Shown piece by piece: positions 24,200 to 33,630 of a stretch of DNA of 64,000 nucleotides. The DNA comes from an uncultured Rhodoferax sp. Its GTDB lineage: Bacteria; Pseudomonadota; Gammaproteobacteria; Burkholderiales; Burkholderiaceae_C. The notes under the pieces were generated by a model. The model ran no database searches, was not told where the DNA came from, and saw nothing but the letters and a program-made list of their open reading frames with translations. The translations under genes were made by a program, and so were the position numbers. The stretch is taken from positions 47,364 through 111,363 of the forward strand of contig NZ_CAMIHB010000013.1 in the NCBI RefSeq assembly GCF_946221635.1, in the 5' to 3' direction. Every line of letters starts with the position of its first letter. Position 1 is the first letter of the stretch.

Positions 24200-27039
24200 G
24201 CCGTGGCCTCCTCGTCATCTGCCTGTGCCAACCGGGTGGGCGGAATAGGTGCAAAGTAGCCTACCACCAGCATCAAGCCCCCCACAGCAATGAAGGCCAC
24301 GATGCGCTCGGAGCCGCCACGATTGCTCAGGTCCACCAGGAACAGCTTGGCCACCGTCAATGCCAGCAGGGCCGCACCGCCCATCCACACCGGGCGTGCA
24401 TGGCGGCGGTGGGCCACCAGCATCAGGCCCAGGGCCAACAGCGTCCAGAGAATGGAGTAACCCGCCTGCACCAGGAAGGACTCGAACAGACGCCCCGCAT
24501 CCCAGGGCACCGCCGCATAGTGGTGCGCCACGCGCAGCCAGACCGTATTGAGCGCCACAAAGCCCATGGCGCTGAGCACCAGCAGCCAGCGCGTGTCGTG
24601 CACCCAGGCCGGCACCGGCAGCTCGCTGTGGCGCACGCGGGTGTGCCACAGGGCCACGGCCAGCAAGGCCAGCGCCACGGCCAGATCGGTCGGGTTCAGC
24701 AGGGGCACATAGGGCAAGGGCCGGGCATTGCCGCTGGAGTGCACCGCCACCACCATGGTCCCCAGCCCTACGGCCAGCGCCAGGGGCAAGGCCGCACGCC
24801 ACAGATAGGCCATGGCAAAGCGGTCCAGCGGCCAGGCCTGGCGCAGCGGGCTACCCGCGTCGTACAGGCTGCGGCGGCATAGCGCCAACAACACCAGCAC
24901 ACTGGCTACCAGGAAGATAACCGCCGCCCAGGACGTGCCCTGCAACTGCGCCCGCAGCACCGCCCACACCAGCAGATTGCCCACCAACAGCGCCAGCAGC
25001 CACACGCCGCCGGTGTGCACCGCGCTCCACCAGGCACGCGGCGACAGCGCATCCAGGTTTCGCAGCGTGGCAAAGTGCAGCAACAAAGCCACGGGCCAGA
25101 CCAGCCAGCCCCCGGCCTGGAACACATGGTCCATGGACACAATGCCATCCAACGCAAACAAGACCATGAGGGGCAGGGAGAACCAGGCCGGCGTGGCCGC
25201 AATGGCCCAGGGCTTGCTGCGCTCGGGCAGGGCCAGGCGGTGCGCCACCCAGGCGCTCAGCAGCCAGCCCAGCATCTCCAGATGCGACTGCAGGTTGCGG
25301 TTCAACACGGGGACCCAGTTGCCATCCGCGCCGGGCATCGCGCGCTCGATGTCGTGCCGCAGCGCAAACTGCCACCAGACAAAACCCGCCCAGAACAGCA
25401 CCGGGGAGAGTACCTGCTCGACCTTGGCCAACTGACCGTTCCAACCGGTGCCGCCCTGCGTAGCCTCCGTCGCAAAGCGCGTCCAGTGCGCCAACCCCAG
25501 GGCCGACGCCGCCAGCAACACCGCCCCCAGGAATGCCGGATTGGCGACGAACCAGGTGCTGGCGTGCATCTGGTCCAGGCCCAGCAGGTAGCTGCCTGCG
25601 GCCAGCACCTGCAGCACCAGCCCGGCCAGGCGCGCGAGCCAGCGGCCCTGGCGCTGGCCCATCCAGTACACCGCCGCACCTTCGGCGGCCCACACGGCGC
25701 TGGTCCAGCGGGCATCCAAGGCCAGCGGCACGGCCAGCGTCACGAAGCCCAGGCCCAGCACCGCAAAGCATTCGGCCAGCCACTGGCCCACGGCCTGGTT
25801 GGAGCCCTGGCGCTTGACGGCCCACCAGCCCAGGCCCAGGTACAAGGCGCCCAGCGCCAGGGACGAGAAGGCCGTGGCGTATTCCATGTCTTTCACCAAG
25901 GCCGCCTGCAGGCCAAAGGCCACCAGCGGTGTGCCGAATACCAGCGTGGCATCCACCGCCTGCTTGGGTGCCAGCGAGTGGCGCATGGCGTAGAGCAGGC
26001 TGGCCACCAGGTAGACCAGGAAGAAGGCGATCAGGAAGGGTTCGGTGCTGGTGAAATGTTCGGGCTGGTACTTGAGCGCGCCCCATGCGGTGGCTACGCC
26101 AAAGGTGGCAAAGAAGCCCAGCAGGTTCAGCGGGCGCCAGGCGCGCAGCCAGGCCACGGCCACGATGGCCAGGTCCAGCACCAGGTAGTAGCCAAACAGG
26201 CCCACATGGCTACCCTGCCCGGTGGACACGAGGATGGGCGCGGCAAAGGCACCCGCAAAACCGATGAAGGCCATGGGCATGGCGTTCTGCAGCAAGGCAA
26301 TGGCCGTAGAAAACGCACACACCAGCGCCAGCACACCAAACGCCGCACCCGCAGGCAGGAACTGGTAGAGCCGGAAGGCCGCAAACACCGTGAGGTAGAG
26401 CACGGCCACGCCCGCGCCTTGCAGCGTGAGCGCATAAGCCAGCTTGTCAGGCTGGCGGCCGCGCAGGCGCAAGCCCAAGACAAACAGGGCGATGCCAAAC
26501 GCGCCAATGGCGGCCAAACGCAATTCGGGTGGCAGCAGCGCGTTGTCCGCCGCAAACTTGGCCAGGAAGGCCAGGCCCACAAACAGCACCAGCACACCAG
26601 CGCGCACGATGGTGTTGCCGCCCAGCAGCCAGTTGCGCGCAGCATCCACTGCGCCACCCAGTACGTTGGGCATGACCCACTCGGGGGTTTCGGGCAGCGA
26701 CTCCGTGCGGAACTGGGGCTCCGTCGCGCGGGCCGAGGTGCTGCGTGCGGGCACTGGCGCATCCAGAAATTCGTCGGGTGCATCCGCCGGCCATGCAGCC
26801 GCAACCGCAATTGGCGCGGCCGACACCTCCGGGGTAACCGGTGCTGATGCGGCCGGGGGCACCACCGTGCCAGGCGCGGCGGCACGCTGTTGCGCGGCCA
26901 TCTCATTGCGCACGGCGCGGCGCAGGGTGAGCCCGGCAAGGGCACCCAGCACGGCGCCCGCCATCAGGCCCAGCCCCTCGTCGTAGCCTGCTGTCAGGTA
27001 GCCGATGATGGCCCCCCAGATGACGCCCCAAACCACCAT
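24196..27039 (-). CDS. DUF2339 family polytopic membrane protein
   Basis: The product is 947 residues from ATG 27039, chosen because AGGGAG lies 8 bp upstream; the frame is open a further 93 bp without a better start. After one N-terminal helix (VVWGVIWGAIIGYLTAGYD) and a proline/alanine-rich soluble stretch (about residues 55-130), the rest is made of some two dozen closely spaced hydrophobic helices, as in DUF2339 proteins. It has no recognized catalytic motif. It is translationally coupled to the DUF3999 gene. Function is unknown; an envelope or polymer transport role is speculation. Confidence 0.88.
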   Translation of the reverse strand: MVVWGVIWGAIIGYLTAGYDEGLGLMAGAVLGALAGLTLRRAVRNEMAAQQRAAAPGTVVPPAASAPVTPEVSAAPIAVAAAWPADAPDEFLDAPVPARSTSARATEPQFRTESLPETPEWVMPNVLGGAVDAARNWLLGGNTIVRAGVLVLFVGLAFLAKFAADNALLPPELRLAAIGAFGIALFVLGLRLRGRQPDKLAYALTLQGAGVAVLYLTVFAAFRLYQFLPAGAAFGVLALVCAFSTAIALLQNAMPMAFIGFAGAFAAPILVSTGQGSHVGLFGYYLVLDLAIVAVAWLRAWRPLNLLGFFATFGVATAWGALKYQPEHFTSTEPFLIAFFLVYLVASLLYAMRHSLAPKQAVDATLVFGTPLVAFGLQAALVKDMEYATAFSSLALGALYLGLGWWAVKRQGSNQAVGQWLAECFAVLGLGFVTLAVPLALDARWTSAVWAAEGAAVYWMGQRQGRWLARLAGLVLQVLAAGSYLLGLDQMHASTWFVANPAFLGAVLLAASALGLAHWTRFATEATQGGTGWNGQLAKVEQVLSPVLFWAGFVWWQFALRHDIERAMPGADGNWVPVLNRNLQSHLEMLGWLLSAWVAHRLALPERSKPWAIAATPAWFSLPLMVLFALDGIVSMDHVFQAGGWLVWPVALLLHFATLRNLDALSPRAWWSAVHTGGVWLLALLVGNLLVWAVLRAQLQGTSWAAVIFLVASVLVLLALCRRSLYDAGSPLRQAWPLDRFAMAYLWRAALPLALAVGLGTMVVAVHSSGNARPLPYVPLLNPTDLAVALALLAVALWHTRVRHSELPVPAWVHDTRWLLVLSAMGFVALNTVWLRVAHHYAAVPWDAGRLFESFLVQAGYSILWTLLALGLMLVAHRRHARPVWMGGAALLALTVAKLFLVDLSNRGGSERIVAFIAVGGLMLVVGYFAPIPPTRLAQADDEEATA

Positions 27040-27184
27040 GCCTGTGCTCCCTGTGCGTGTTGATTGCACTGTGGCGGACCAGTCTAGCCCAAGACACTCA
27101 AATAATTTCAAAGCCTGCGGGCCGGATTTCACGCGCCGTGCGAAGCCGCCCCGCTACCATGCACAGCTGACCCAAGGAGAGCCC

Positions 27185-28330
27185 ATGCCCGTGATCACCA
27201 ACATCGAAGACCTGCGCGTTCTGGCCGAAAAGCGGGTGCCCCGCATGTTCTATGACTATGCCGACTCGGGCTCCTGGACCGAAGGCACGTACCGTGCCAA
27301 CGAAAACGATTTCCAGAAAATCAAGCTGCGCCAACGCGTGGCAGTCAACATGGAAAACCGGACCACGGCCACCAAGATGGTGGGCATCGATGCCAAGATG
27401 CCCGTGGCGATTGCGCCGGTGGGCCTGACCGGCATGCAGCATGCCGATGGTGAGATCCACGCCGCGCGTGCGGCCGAAAAGTTCGGCATTCCCTTCACGC
27501 TGTCCACCATGAGCATCTGCTCCATCGAGGACATTGCGGAGAACACCAGCGCCCCCTTCTGGTTCCAGCTCTACATGATGCGGGACCGCAACGCCATGGC
27601 CAAGATGATTGCGCGCGCGCGCGCCGCCCGCTGCAGCGCCCTGGTGCTCACCCTCGATCTGCAGGTGATCGGCCAGCGCCACAAGGACCTGAAAAACGGC
27701 CTGAGCGCCCCGCCCCGCCCCACGCTGGCCAACCTCCTCAACCTGGCGACCAAACCGCGCTGGTGCCTGGGCATGCTGGGTACCCGGCGCCACACCTTCC
27801 GCAACCTGGTGGGCCATGTGGAATCGGTCAGTGACATGAAATCCCTGGCCGCCTGGACCAACGAGCAGTTCGACCCGCGCCTGTCCTGGGCGGACGTGCA
27901 ATGGGTCAAGGAGCAATGGGGTGGCAAGCTGATCCTGAAAGGCATTCAGGACGTGGAAGACGCCCAGCTGGCCGTGGCCAGCGGGGCCGATGCGATTGTG
28001 GTGAGCAACCACGGCGGCCGCCAGCTCGACGGTGCGCCCAGCAGCATCAGCGCGTTGCCGGCTATCGTGCAGGCCGTGGGCGACCAGATCGAAGTCTGGA
28101 TGGACGGCGGCATCCGCAGCGGCCAGGACGTGCTCAAGGCCTGGGCCCTGGGCGCCAAGGGCACCATGATTGGCCGCGCCATGGTCTACGGCCTGGGCGC
28201 CATGGGCGAAGCGGGTGTCACCAAGGCATTGCAGATCATCCACAAGGAACTGGATGTGACCATGGCCTTCTGCGGCCACACCAACATCCAGAACGTGGAC
28301 CGCAATATCCTCATCCCGGGCAGCTACTGA
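27185..28330 (+). CDS. lldD: FMN-dependent alpha-hydroxyacid dehydrogenase (lactate dehydrogenase-like)
   Basis: The product is 381 residues from ATG 27185 with AAGGAGA upstream. It belongs to the FMN-dependent alpha-hydroxyacid oxidase/dehydrogenase family: the N-terminal RVPRMFYDYADSGSWTEGT, the FMN site PVAIAPVGLTGM, WFQLYMMRDR, and the active-site SNHGGRQLDG with the catalytic histidine. Respiratory L-lactate dehydrogenase is the most likely activity, but mandelate, glycolate and other 2-hydroxyacid enzymes share these motifs, so the symbol is tentative. It stands alone, divergent from the DUF2339 gene across a 145-bp gap. Confidence 0.85.
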   Translation: MPVITNIEDLRVLAEKRVPRMFYDYADSGSWTEGTYRANENDFQKIKLRQRVAVNMENRTTATKMVGIDAKMPVAIAPVGLTGMQHADGEIHAARAAEKFGIPFTLSTMSICSIEDIAENTSAPFWFQLYMMRDRNAMAKMIARARAARCSALVLTLDLQVIGQRHKDLKNGLSAPPRPTLANLLNLATKPRWCLGMLGTRRHTFRNLVGHVESVSDMKSLAAWTNEQFDPRLSWADVQWVKEQWGGKLILKGIQDVEDAQLAVASGADAIVVSNHGGRQLDGAPSSISALPAIVQAVGDQIEVWMDGGIRSGQDVLKAWALGAKGTMIGRAMVYGLGAMGEAGVTKALQIIHKELDVTMAFCGHTNIQNVDRNILIPGSY

Positions 28331-28343
28331 GCAGGCGCCGGGC

Positions 28344-29702
28344 TTAACGGTAGCCAGCGGCCATCATGATTTCGGTCACCCGCCCCAGGATGGCACCCAA
28401 GGCCTGGGCCGGCGGCAGCGCACCCGTCACCCCCTGGTGCACGGCCGCGCCCAGGGGGCCGGTATTGATCTCGTCCCAGGGCGCGATGATGGGGCGCCAG
28501 TCCGGGTCGGCATGGCGCAGCTGCTCGCGCAGCAAGGCGTACTCCGGGTAGCGCTGCAGGAGCTCGCGGTCCCGCAGGGTGGATTGGCGCATGGGTGCGG
28601 CGCCCAGCAGGCAGACCGCCTTGTCCTGTGCCTTGGAGGTGAGCCATTGCATGAGCAGGAAAGCGGCGTCGGACCGTGGCGAGGTGCGCGCAATCGCCAG
28701 CCCCAGACCACCGGTTTGCGAGGCCTGCCGGCTGCCGCGCGGGTGCAGGGCATAGGCCACTTTGCCGGCCACGCGCGACAGTGGCGAGGAACGCACCGCA
28801 CCGAAAATGGCGGTGGAGTCCAGGTACATGGCACTGCGCCCTTCCAGAAACACCTGCAGCATGTCGTTGTAACTGAACTGCGTCATGCCTTCCGGACCGG
28901 TATCCGCAATCTCCTTGAGCACCGTGAGGGCCTCTACCCCGGGCGCCAGGTGGAAAGTCGGCACCCAGCGCTCGTCAAACACCTTGCCCCCCAGGGGGTT
29001 CAGGTGCAACAGCCAGGCATGCACACAGTTGTGGCCCATCTGCCCACGCGAGGTCAACGCAGCCATGCCAGCGCGCGTGCGCAGCAGCGGCAGCAGGCGG
29101 CGTAACTGGCTGTAGTTGCCTGGCGGCTGCAGCCGCAGTTTGTCAAACACGTCGGCCCGGTAGGCCAGCAGCGAGGTCTCTGCCCCATACGGCAGTCCGT
29201 AGAGGCGCGCACCCGCCCCGGGCAGATAGCCCTTGGGCCCACCCACCAGACCGATGTTCTGCAGGTAGCCGGGCACCAGGTCGGCCAGGTCGTAGGCCGG
29301 GTCGGCCAACGACGGATTGTTCAGGAAGCGGTCCAGCGGGTGGATGAGCTGGCGCTGCACGTATTCGCTCTTCCAGGTCACCACGTAGCTCACCAGATCC
29401 ATGGCACTGACGGGCTGCGCCAACTCGGCCATCTGGCGGTGTTTCATGCGCAGGATGTTCTCGCGCGCCAACTCCACCTTGATGCCCGTGTCCTGCGTGA
29501 AGCGAGGCAGCAACTGGGTCATGACGTCGTAGTGCGGGTGGTCTGGAATGCTGAAGGTGACGGTCTGGCCGCGGTACCTGGCATAGCGGTCCGCCGAGGG
29601 CCGGCTCGCCAGGGGCAGGGCCGCGCCAAATACGGCCACCCCGGCCCGCAAGGCGTCGCGGCGGCGCAGGCGAAAAGGTTGCGGGAGGTGCAAGGCGCTC
29701 AT
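28344..29702 (-). CDS. Tat-exported extracellular solute-binding protein, family 1
   Basis: The product is 452 residues from ATG 29702. The N-terminus has a twin-arginine-type signal (RLRRRDALRAGVAVFGAALPLA). The mature protein shows the family-1 carbohydrate-type binding fold (YDVMTQLLPRFTQDTGIKVEL, EGRSAMYLDSTAIFGAV, then AFLLMQWLTSKAQ). No permease or ATPase gene is adjacent, so it is an orphan binding protein here. The frame remains open for 86 codons upstream, but that segment has no domain and the Tat signal fits the chosen start. The ligand is unknown; sugars or polyols are typical of the family. Confidence 0.85.
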   Translation of the reverse strand: MSALHLPQPFRLRRRDALRAGVAVFGAALPLASRPSADRYARYRGQTVTFSIPDHPHYDVMTQLLPRFTQDTGIKVELARENILRMKHRQMAELAQPVSAMDLVSYVVTWKSEYVQRQLIHPLDRFLNNPSLADPAYDLADLVPGYLQNIGLVGGPKGYLPGAGARLYGLPYGAETSLLAYRADVFDKLRLQPPGNYSQLRRLLPLLRTRAGMAALTSRGQMGHNCVHAWLLHLNPLGGKVFDERWVPTFHLAPGVEALTVLKEIADTGPEGMTQFSYNDMLQVFLEGRSAMYLDSTAIFGAVRSSPLSRVAGKVAYALHPRGSRQASQTGGLGLAIARTSPRSDAAFLLMQWLTSKAQDKAVCLLGAAPMRQSTLRDRELLQRYPEYALLREQLRHADPDWRPIIAPWDEINTGPLGAAVHQGVTGALPPAQALGAILGRVTEIMMAAGYR

Positions 29703-29959
29703 GAAGGTCAATTCAAAACAGGGTGGGGAGCCGGCGGAACCCGGACGATGCGCCGCATTTCCGGGCCTCTCTGCCATAGTTGCAGTGCCCGCACCCAGCA
29801 CGGACCTCGCCCCAGCAAGGGCCGGCGAAGCGGCCGCAGGGCCATCCATCGCCAAACAGCGAATCTCCTCACACTTGCCTCCAACGTCTTTTGTTCCATG
29901 GTAGCCACAAGCACACTGGCGTGGCAAGAACGGGCTTGCCCTTGCTATCCTTGCGCGCA

Positions 29960-31219
29960 ATGTCCCTTTCGCCGCCGCCCATCCGCCGCATCGCCCACCT
30001 CGACATGGATGCGTTCTACGCCTCGGTGGAGTTGCTGCGCTACCCCCAGCTCAAGGGGTTGCCGGTGGTGATTGGCGGGGGGCGCCGGCCGGTGGATGAG
30101 GCCTTGCATGCGGCCCACGCGGGCCGGCCTCTGGACACGATTCCGGTGGAAGCGTTCCCCCTGCTGCGGGACTACACGGGGCGCGGCGTCATCACCACGG
30201 CCACCTACCCGGCCCGGCAGTTTGGCGTGGGCTCGGCCATGGGGCTGATGAAAGCGGCCAAGCTGTGCCCGCAGGCCATTTTACTGCCGGTGGACTTTGC
30301 GCAGTACCGGCACTATTCGCAACGCTTCAAGGCCATCATCACCGAGATCGCGCCGATGATGGAAAACCGCGGCGTGGACGAGGTGTACATCGATTTCACC
30401 GAGGTGCCCGGCGGCCAGCGCGAGGGCGGGCGCGTGCTGGCGCGGCTGATCCAGAAAGCCATCTTCGACGACACCGGCCTGACCTGCTCGGTGGGCGTGG
30501 CGCCCAACAAGCTGCTGGCCAAGATGGCCAGCGAGTTCAACAAGCCCAATGGCATCGCCATTGTCCACGCGGACGATGTGCACACCGTGATCTGGCCGCT
30601 GGCTTGCCGCAAGATCAATGGCATAGGCCCCAAGGCCGATGCCAAGCTGCGCGGCCTGGGCATAGAGACCATTGGCCAATTGGCCGCGCAGGAGCTGCAG
30701 TGGCTCATCGACCACTTCGGGCAGAAAACCGGCGCCTGGATGCATGCCTCCGCCCGTGGGCTCGATGACCGGCCGGTGGTGCTGACGAGCGAGCCAGTTA
30801 GCATCAGCCGCGAGACTTCCTTTGAGCGCGACCTGCACGCCGTGCGCGACAAGGCCGAACTGGGCGCCATCTTTACGCGCCTGTGCGAACAGTTGGCCGA
30901 TGACCTGCAACGCAAGGGCTATATGGGGAAAACGGTGGGTATCAAGATCAAGTACGAGGACTTCAGCGCCGTCACGCGCGACCTGACCACCCCGCTGTAC
31001 ACCGCTGACGCCCGCGAAATCCGGCGTCTGGCGGGGCTATGCCTCAAGCGCGCGCCACTGCAGAAACGCTTGCGCCTGTTGGGGGTGCGCATGGGCGCTT
31101 TGCTGCCCACGAAAGATGCCCTTGTCTTACAGGAAAAAGCGCCTCTAGCCCAAGAAAAATCTGCACAAGCAGCTATCAATTCAGGAGCAGAGGATACGCT
31201 GACCCGACCACTGTTCTAG
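29960..31219 (+). CDS. dinB: DNA polymerase IV (Y-family)
   Basis: An error-prone translesion polymerase of 419 residues from ATG 29960. The catalytic motifs are intact: HLDMDAFYASVE (metal-binding Asp), YIDFTEV preceded by RGVDE, and SVGVAPNKLLAKMASEFNKP. The little-finger domain runs to about residue 375. A tail ends in LTRPLF, resembling a sliding-clamp-binding peptide. The segment 391-410 just before this tail is encoded by an interspersed repeat in reverse orientation, so the linker to the clamp motif looks repeat-derived. The upstream 257-bp gap (29703-29959) shows no clear LexA box. The gene ends with a 4-bp stop overlap with the convergent DUF1569 gene. Confidence 0.96.
   Translation: MSLSPPPIRRIAHLDMDAFYASVELLRYPQLKGLPVVIGGGRRPVDEALHAAHAGRPLDTIPVEAFPLLRDYTGRGVITTATYPARQFGVGSAMGLMKAAKLCPQAILLPVDFAQYRHYSQRFKAIITEIAPMMENRGVDEVYIDFTEVPGGQREGGRVLARLIQKAIFDDTGLTCSVGVAPNKLLAKMASEFNKPNGIAIVHADDVHTVIWPLACRKINGIGPKADAKLRGLGIETIGQLAAQELQWLIDHFGQKTGAWMHASARGLDDRPVVLTSEPVSISRETSFERDLHAVRDKAELGAIFTRLCEQLADDLQRKGYMGKTVGIKIKYEDFSAVTRDLTTPLYTADAREIRRLAGLCLKRAPLQKRLRLLGVRMGALLPTKDALVLQEKAPLAQEKSAQAAINSGAEDTLTRPLF
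31132..31188 (-). repeat. Interspersed repeat copy R4, in frame inside dinB
   Basis: The minus strand reads GCTCC-N7-ATAGC, TGCTTGTGCA, then TGGGCTAGAGGCGC and TTTTT. It is translated in the opposite sense as the linker before the DinB C-terminal clamp-like motif. Confidence 0.75.
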
Positions 31220-31725
31220 GCGACCGTGATCTCGTCTTGGTGATTGGCGATATGCAGGGTATGGGCCAACGCGAAGTCGCTCTTGCTGAGTGCACCATAG
31301 GCGAAGTGGGGCCGCAAAGGACCTGTGTACGCCTGGAAACGCTGCACAGCCGTACGTAGGCGCTGTACACCGGGCTTCCAGTCCGTCGCCTGCGGCAGGG
31401 CCGGGGCGCCGGGGATCGGCTCGGTCAGGCCATGTGACATCTTGCCGCGCAGCCGAAACACCGCAAAAGCCGCAGAGCCTAGGCTGGCCTGGAACAGTGC
31501 GCTTTTAGGCTCGGGAAAGCCGTCCATGCTCATGTCCACGCTTTGTGCCATATGTTCCAGCACGGCGGCCATGGGCCACGCCGTCGTACTCTGCACTTGG
31601 TTGGCGCGCTCTAGCCGGTCCAGCCAGTGCATGACGTCGTCCAGAGACTGGACTTTCGGTGTATCTGCCATAGAAGCTCCAGCCAGCAGGCTTGCGTGTA
31701 CTACAAGAAAATCTCGTCGTTTCAT
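31216..31725 (-). CDS. DUF1569 domain protein with Tat-like leader
   Basis: The product is 169 residues from ATG 31725. It starts MKRRDFLVVHASLLAGASM, a twin-arginine-like leader, followed by a DUF1569/DinB-like helical bundle (LDRLERANQVQSTTAWPMAA, VLEHMAQSVDMSMDGFPEPK, FALAHTLHIANHQDEITVA). The repeated His residues match the metal-binding pattern of DinB/YfiT-like folds, although no enzyme activity is established. The stop overlaps that of dinB on the other strand. Alternative ATG at 31737 is four codons upstream. Confidence 0.75.
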   Translation of the reverse strand: MKRRDFLVVHASLLAGASMADTPKVQSLDDVMHWLDRLERANQVQSTTAWPMAAVLEHMAQSVDMSMDGFPEPKSALFQASLGSAAFAVFRLRGKMSHGLTEPIPGAPALPQATDWKPGVQRLRTAVQRFQAYTGPLRPHFAYGALSKSDFALAHTLHIANHQDEITVA

Positions 31726-31790
31726 GCTGAAAATCATAGCCGCACTGCGCTGACACCTGGGCGACAGTTCCGGCACCTCCCCAAAATATG

Positions 31791-31816
31791 ACGCAAGGCA
31801 ACGTTTGCCATTGCGT
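31791..31816. promoter_or_regulatory. Long inverted repeat in the DUF1569/chemoreceptor gap
   Basis: ACGCAAGGCAA-CGT-TTGCC-a-TTGCGT is an 11-bp near-perfect inverted repeat with one bulged A. It lies in the 191-bp gap between two divergent genes. It could be an operator or an RNA hairpin in the chemoreceptor leader. It is not followed by a T-tract. Confidence 0.45.
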
Positions 31817-31916
31817 AAACAGCCTGCACTTGACGAACCTCTGGAACTTGCGGCCCAATGTAATCGCGGTTTGATCCACATGCAATGTGCCACCAACTAT
31901 GCAGGGGAGGACTTCG

Positions 31917-33476
31917 ATGCGCACCAATCTGCCAGTCACTGGAAGAGAGTACGACTATCCCGCAGACCAGATGCTGGTCTCCATGACCGACACCAAGGGC
32001 GTCATCACCCATTGCAACCACGCCTTCGTGGAAACCAGCGGCTACACCTATGAAGAGCTGATTGGCCAGCCCCACAATCTGGTGCGCCATCCCGACATGC
32101 CGCCTGCGGCCTACAAGGACATGTGGCAGACCATAGGCCACGGCCACCCCTGGACCGCCCTGGTCAAGAACCGCCGCAAGAACGGCGACCACTACTGGGT
32201 GCAGGCCAACGTCACCCCCATCCTGGAAAACGGCAAGCCCAAGGGCTATATGTCGGTACGCATCAAGCCGAGCCGCCAGGATGTCGCCGCCGCTGAAGCC
32301 CTCTATGCGCAGATGCGCCAGGAGGCGCAGAGCGGCCGCACCACCCTGCACCTGCGTGGCGGCGAGCTGCGCTACGGTGGCCTGCGCGGCGCCGTGGGGG
32401 CGCTGGGACGCATCACGCTCACCACCCGGTTGGGCCTGGCGCTGCTGGGCATGACCTTGCTGGCCATGGTGCCGCAGTTTCTGGGCATGCAGGGCTGGGA
32501 AGCCGTGGTCACGCAACTGGCCTCGCTGCTGCTGGGGGCGGGGGGCGTGCTGGCCTGGTTCCACCTGCGCTTCTCGGCAGCCATTGGCGCGGCCGAATCC
32601 TTTGCCGACGACCTGGCCGGCTGCAACCTGACCAGCACGGTGCGGGGCAATTACCCGCCGCCGCTGGGCACCATGATCCGTGCGCTGCGCCAGATCCAGA
32701 TCAATCTGCGCGCCGTGGTGGGCGATGTCCGGCGCGAAATCGACATCTTCAACCGTTCGGCATCGGAAATTGCGGAGGGCAGCATGGACCTCTCGGCCCG
32801 CACCGAATCGCAGGCCAGCAACCTGCAGGAGACCGCCGCTTCCATGGAAGAACTGGCCAGCACGGTGAAACAGACTGCCGACACCGCCATCCGCGTCTCC
32901 AACGAAAGCGCCAACAGCAACGAAATTGCCACCCGCGGTGGGCAGGCCGTGCACCGGGTCAGCGAAGCCATGCAGGCCATCGACGCCTCCTCCGGCAAGA
33001 TGCGCGACATCATTGGCGTGATCGAGGGCATTGCCTTCCAGACCAACATCCTGGCGCTCAATGCCGCCGTGGAAGCCGCCCGGGCGGGTGAACAGGGCCG
33101 CGGCTTCGCCGTGGTGGCCAGTGAAGTTCGGGCCCTGGCCCAGCGCAGCGCTGCCGCCGCCAAGGAGATCCGCGAGCTGATTGCCCAATCGGCCGAACAG
33201 ATCTCCGCCGGCTACCACCAGATGACCGATGCCGGCCGCACCATCGACGAGGTGGTCCAGTCCGTCAAGGAGGTGGGCGAGATGATCCAGCTCATCAGCA
33301 ACGCGACCAAGGAGCAGTCCCAGGGCATTTCCCAGGTCAACGAGGCCGTGACCCAGCTGGACAACGTGACCCAGCAGAACGCCGCCTTGGTGGAGGAATC
33401 GGCCGCTTCGGCCGCCGGCCTCAACACCAGCGCCGCCACGCTGGCGCGTTCGGTCCAGGTCTTCCAGCTTCCCTGA
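31917..33476 (+). CDS. Methyl-accepting chemotaxis protein with N-terminal PAS domain (Aer-like)
   Basis: The product is 519 residues from ATG 31917 behind GGGGAGGA. A cytoplasmic PAS domain (about 15-120: MLVSMTDTKGVITHCNHAF, LIGQPHNLVRHPDMPPAAYK) comes first. Two membrane segments follow (about 167-205), then a HAMP-like region and the signalling hairpin containing AFQTNILALNAAVEAARAGE and GRGFAVVASEVRALAQRSA. The layout matches Aer-type energy or redox taxis receptors, where PAS binds FAD; the cofactor here is inferred. A strong terminator follows the gene. The next two genes are also signal-related. Confidence 0.93.
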   Translation: MRTNLPVTGREYDYPADQMLVSMTDTKGVITHCNHAFVETSGYTYEELIGQPHNLVRHPDMPPAAYKDMWQTIGHGHPWTALVKNRRKNGDHYWVQANVTPILENGKPKGYMSVRIKPSRQDVAAAEALYAQMRQEAQSGRTTLHLRGGELRYGGLRGAVGALGRITLTTRLGLALLGMTLLAMVPQFLGMQGWEAVVTQLASLLLGAGGVLAWFHLRFSAAIGAAESFADDLAGCNLTSTVRGNYPPPLGTMIRALRQIQINLRAVVGDVRREIDIFNRSASEIAEGSMDLSARTESQASNLQETAASMEELASTVKQTADTAIRVSNESANSNEIATRGGQAVHRVSEAMQAIDASSGKMRDIIGVIEGIAFQTNILALNAAVEAARAGEQGRGFAVVASEVRALAQRSAAAAKEIRELIAQSAEQISAGYHQMTDAGRTIDEVVQSVKEVGEMIQLISNATKEQSQGISQVNEAVTQLDNVTQQNAALVEESAASAAGLNTSAATLARSVQVFQLP

Positions 33477-33490
33477 ATCCCCTCCCCGGC

Positions 33491-33521
33491 AGGCCCACCG
33501 CGCGCGGTGGGCCTGTTCTTT
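33491..33521 (+). terminator. Intrinsic terminator after the chemoreceptor gene
   Basis: AGGCCCACCG and CGGTGGGCCT form a perfect 10-bp stem with loop CGCG, followed by GTTCTTT. It lies 14 bp after the chemoreceptor stop. Confidence 0.85.
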
Positions 33522-33630
33522 GGCGACCGCCCTCAGACCCGCTAGACTCGGGCCGAGAGACAACCGGGCCGCTGCCCGGGGCCACATTGGGGCCTCCCGC
33601 AGCAGAGCCCGACAACGGCGAAAGGTCGTC

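Noticed and set aside
25015..26847. 610-codon plus-strand frame opposite the DUF2339 gene
   Set aside because: It is low-complexity Gln/His/Arg-rich antisense sequence with no ribosome site or domain.
29703..29959. 257-bp gap upstream of dinB examined for a LexA box, small RNA or short gene
   Set aside because: No CTGT-N8-ACAG-type site, strong hairpin or convincing small frame was seen.
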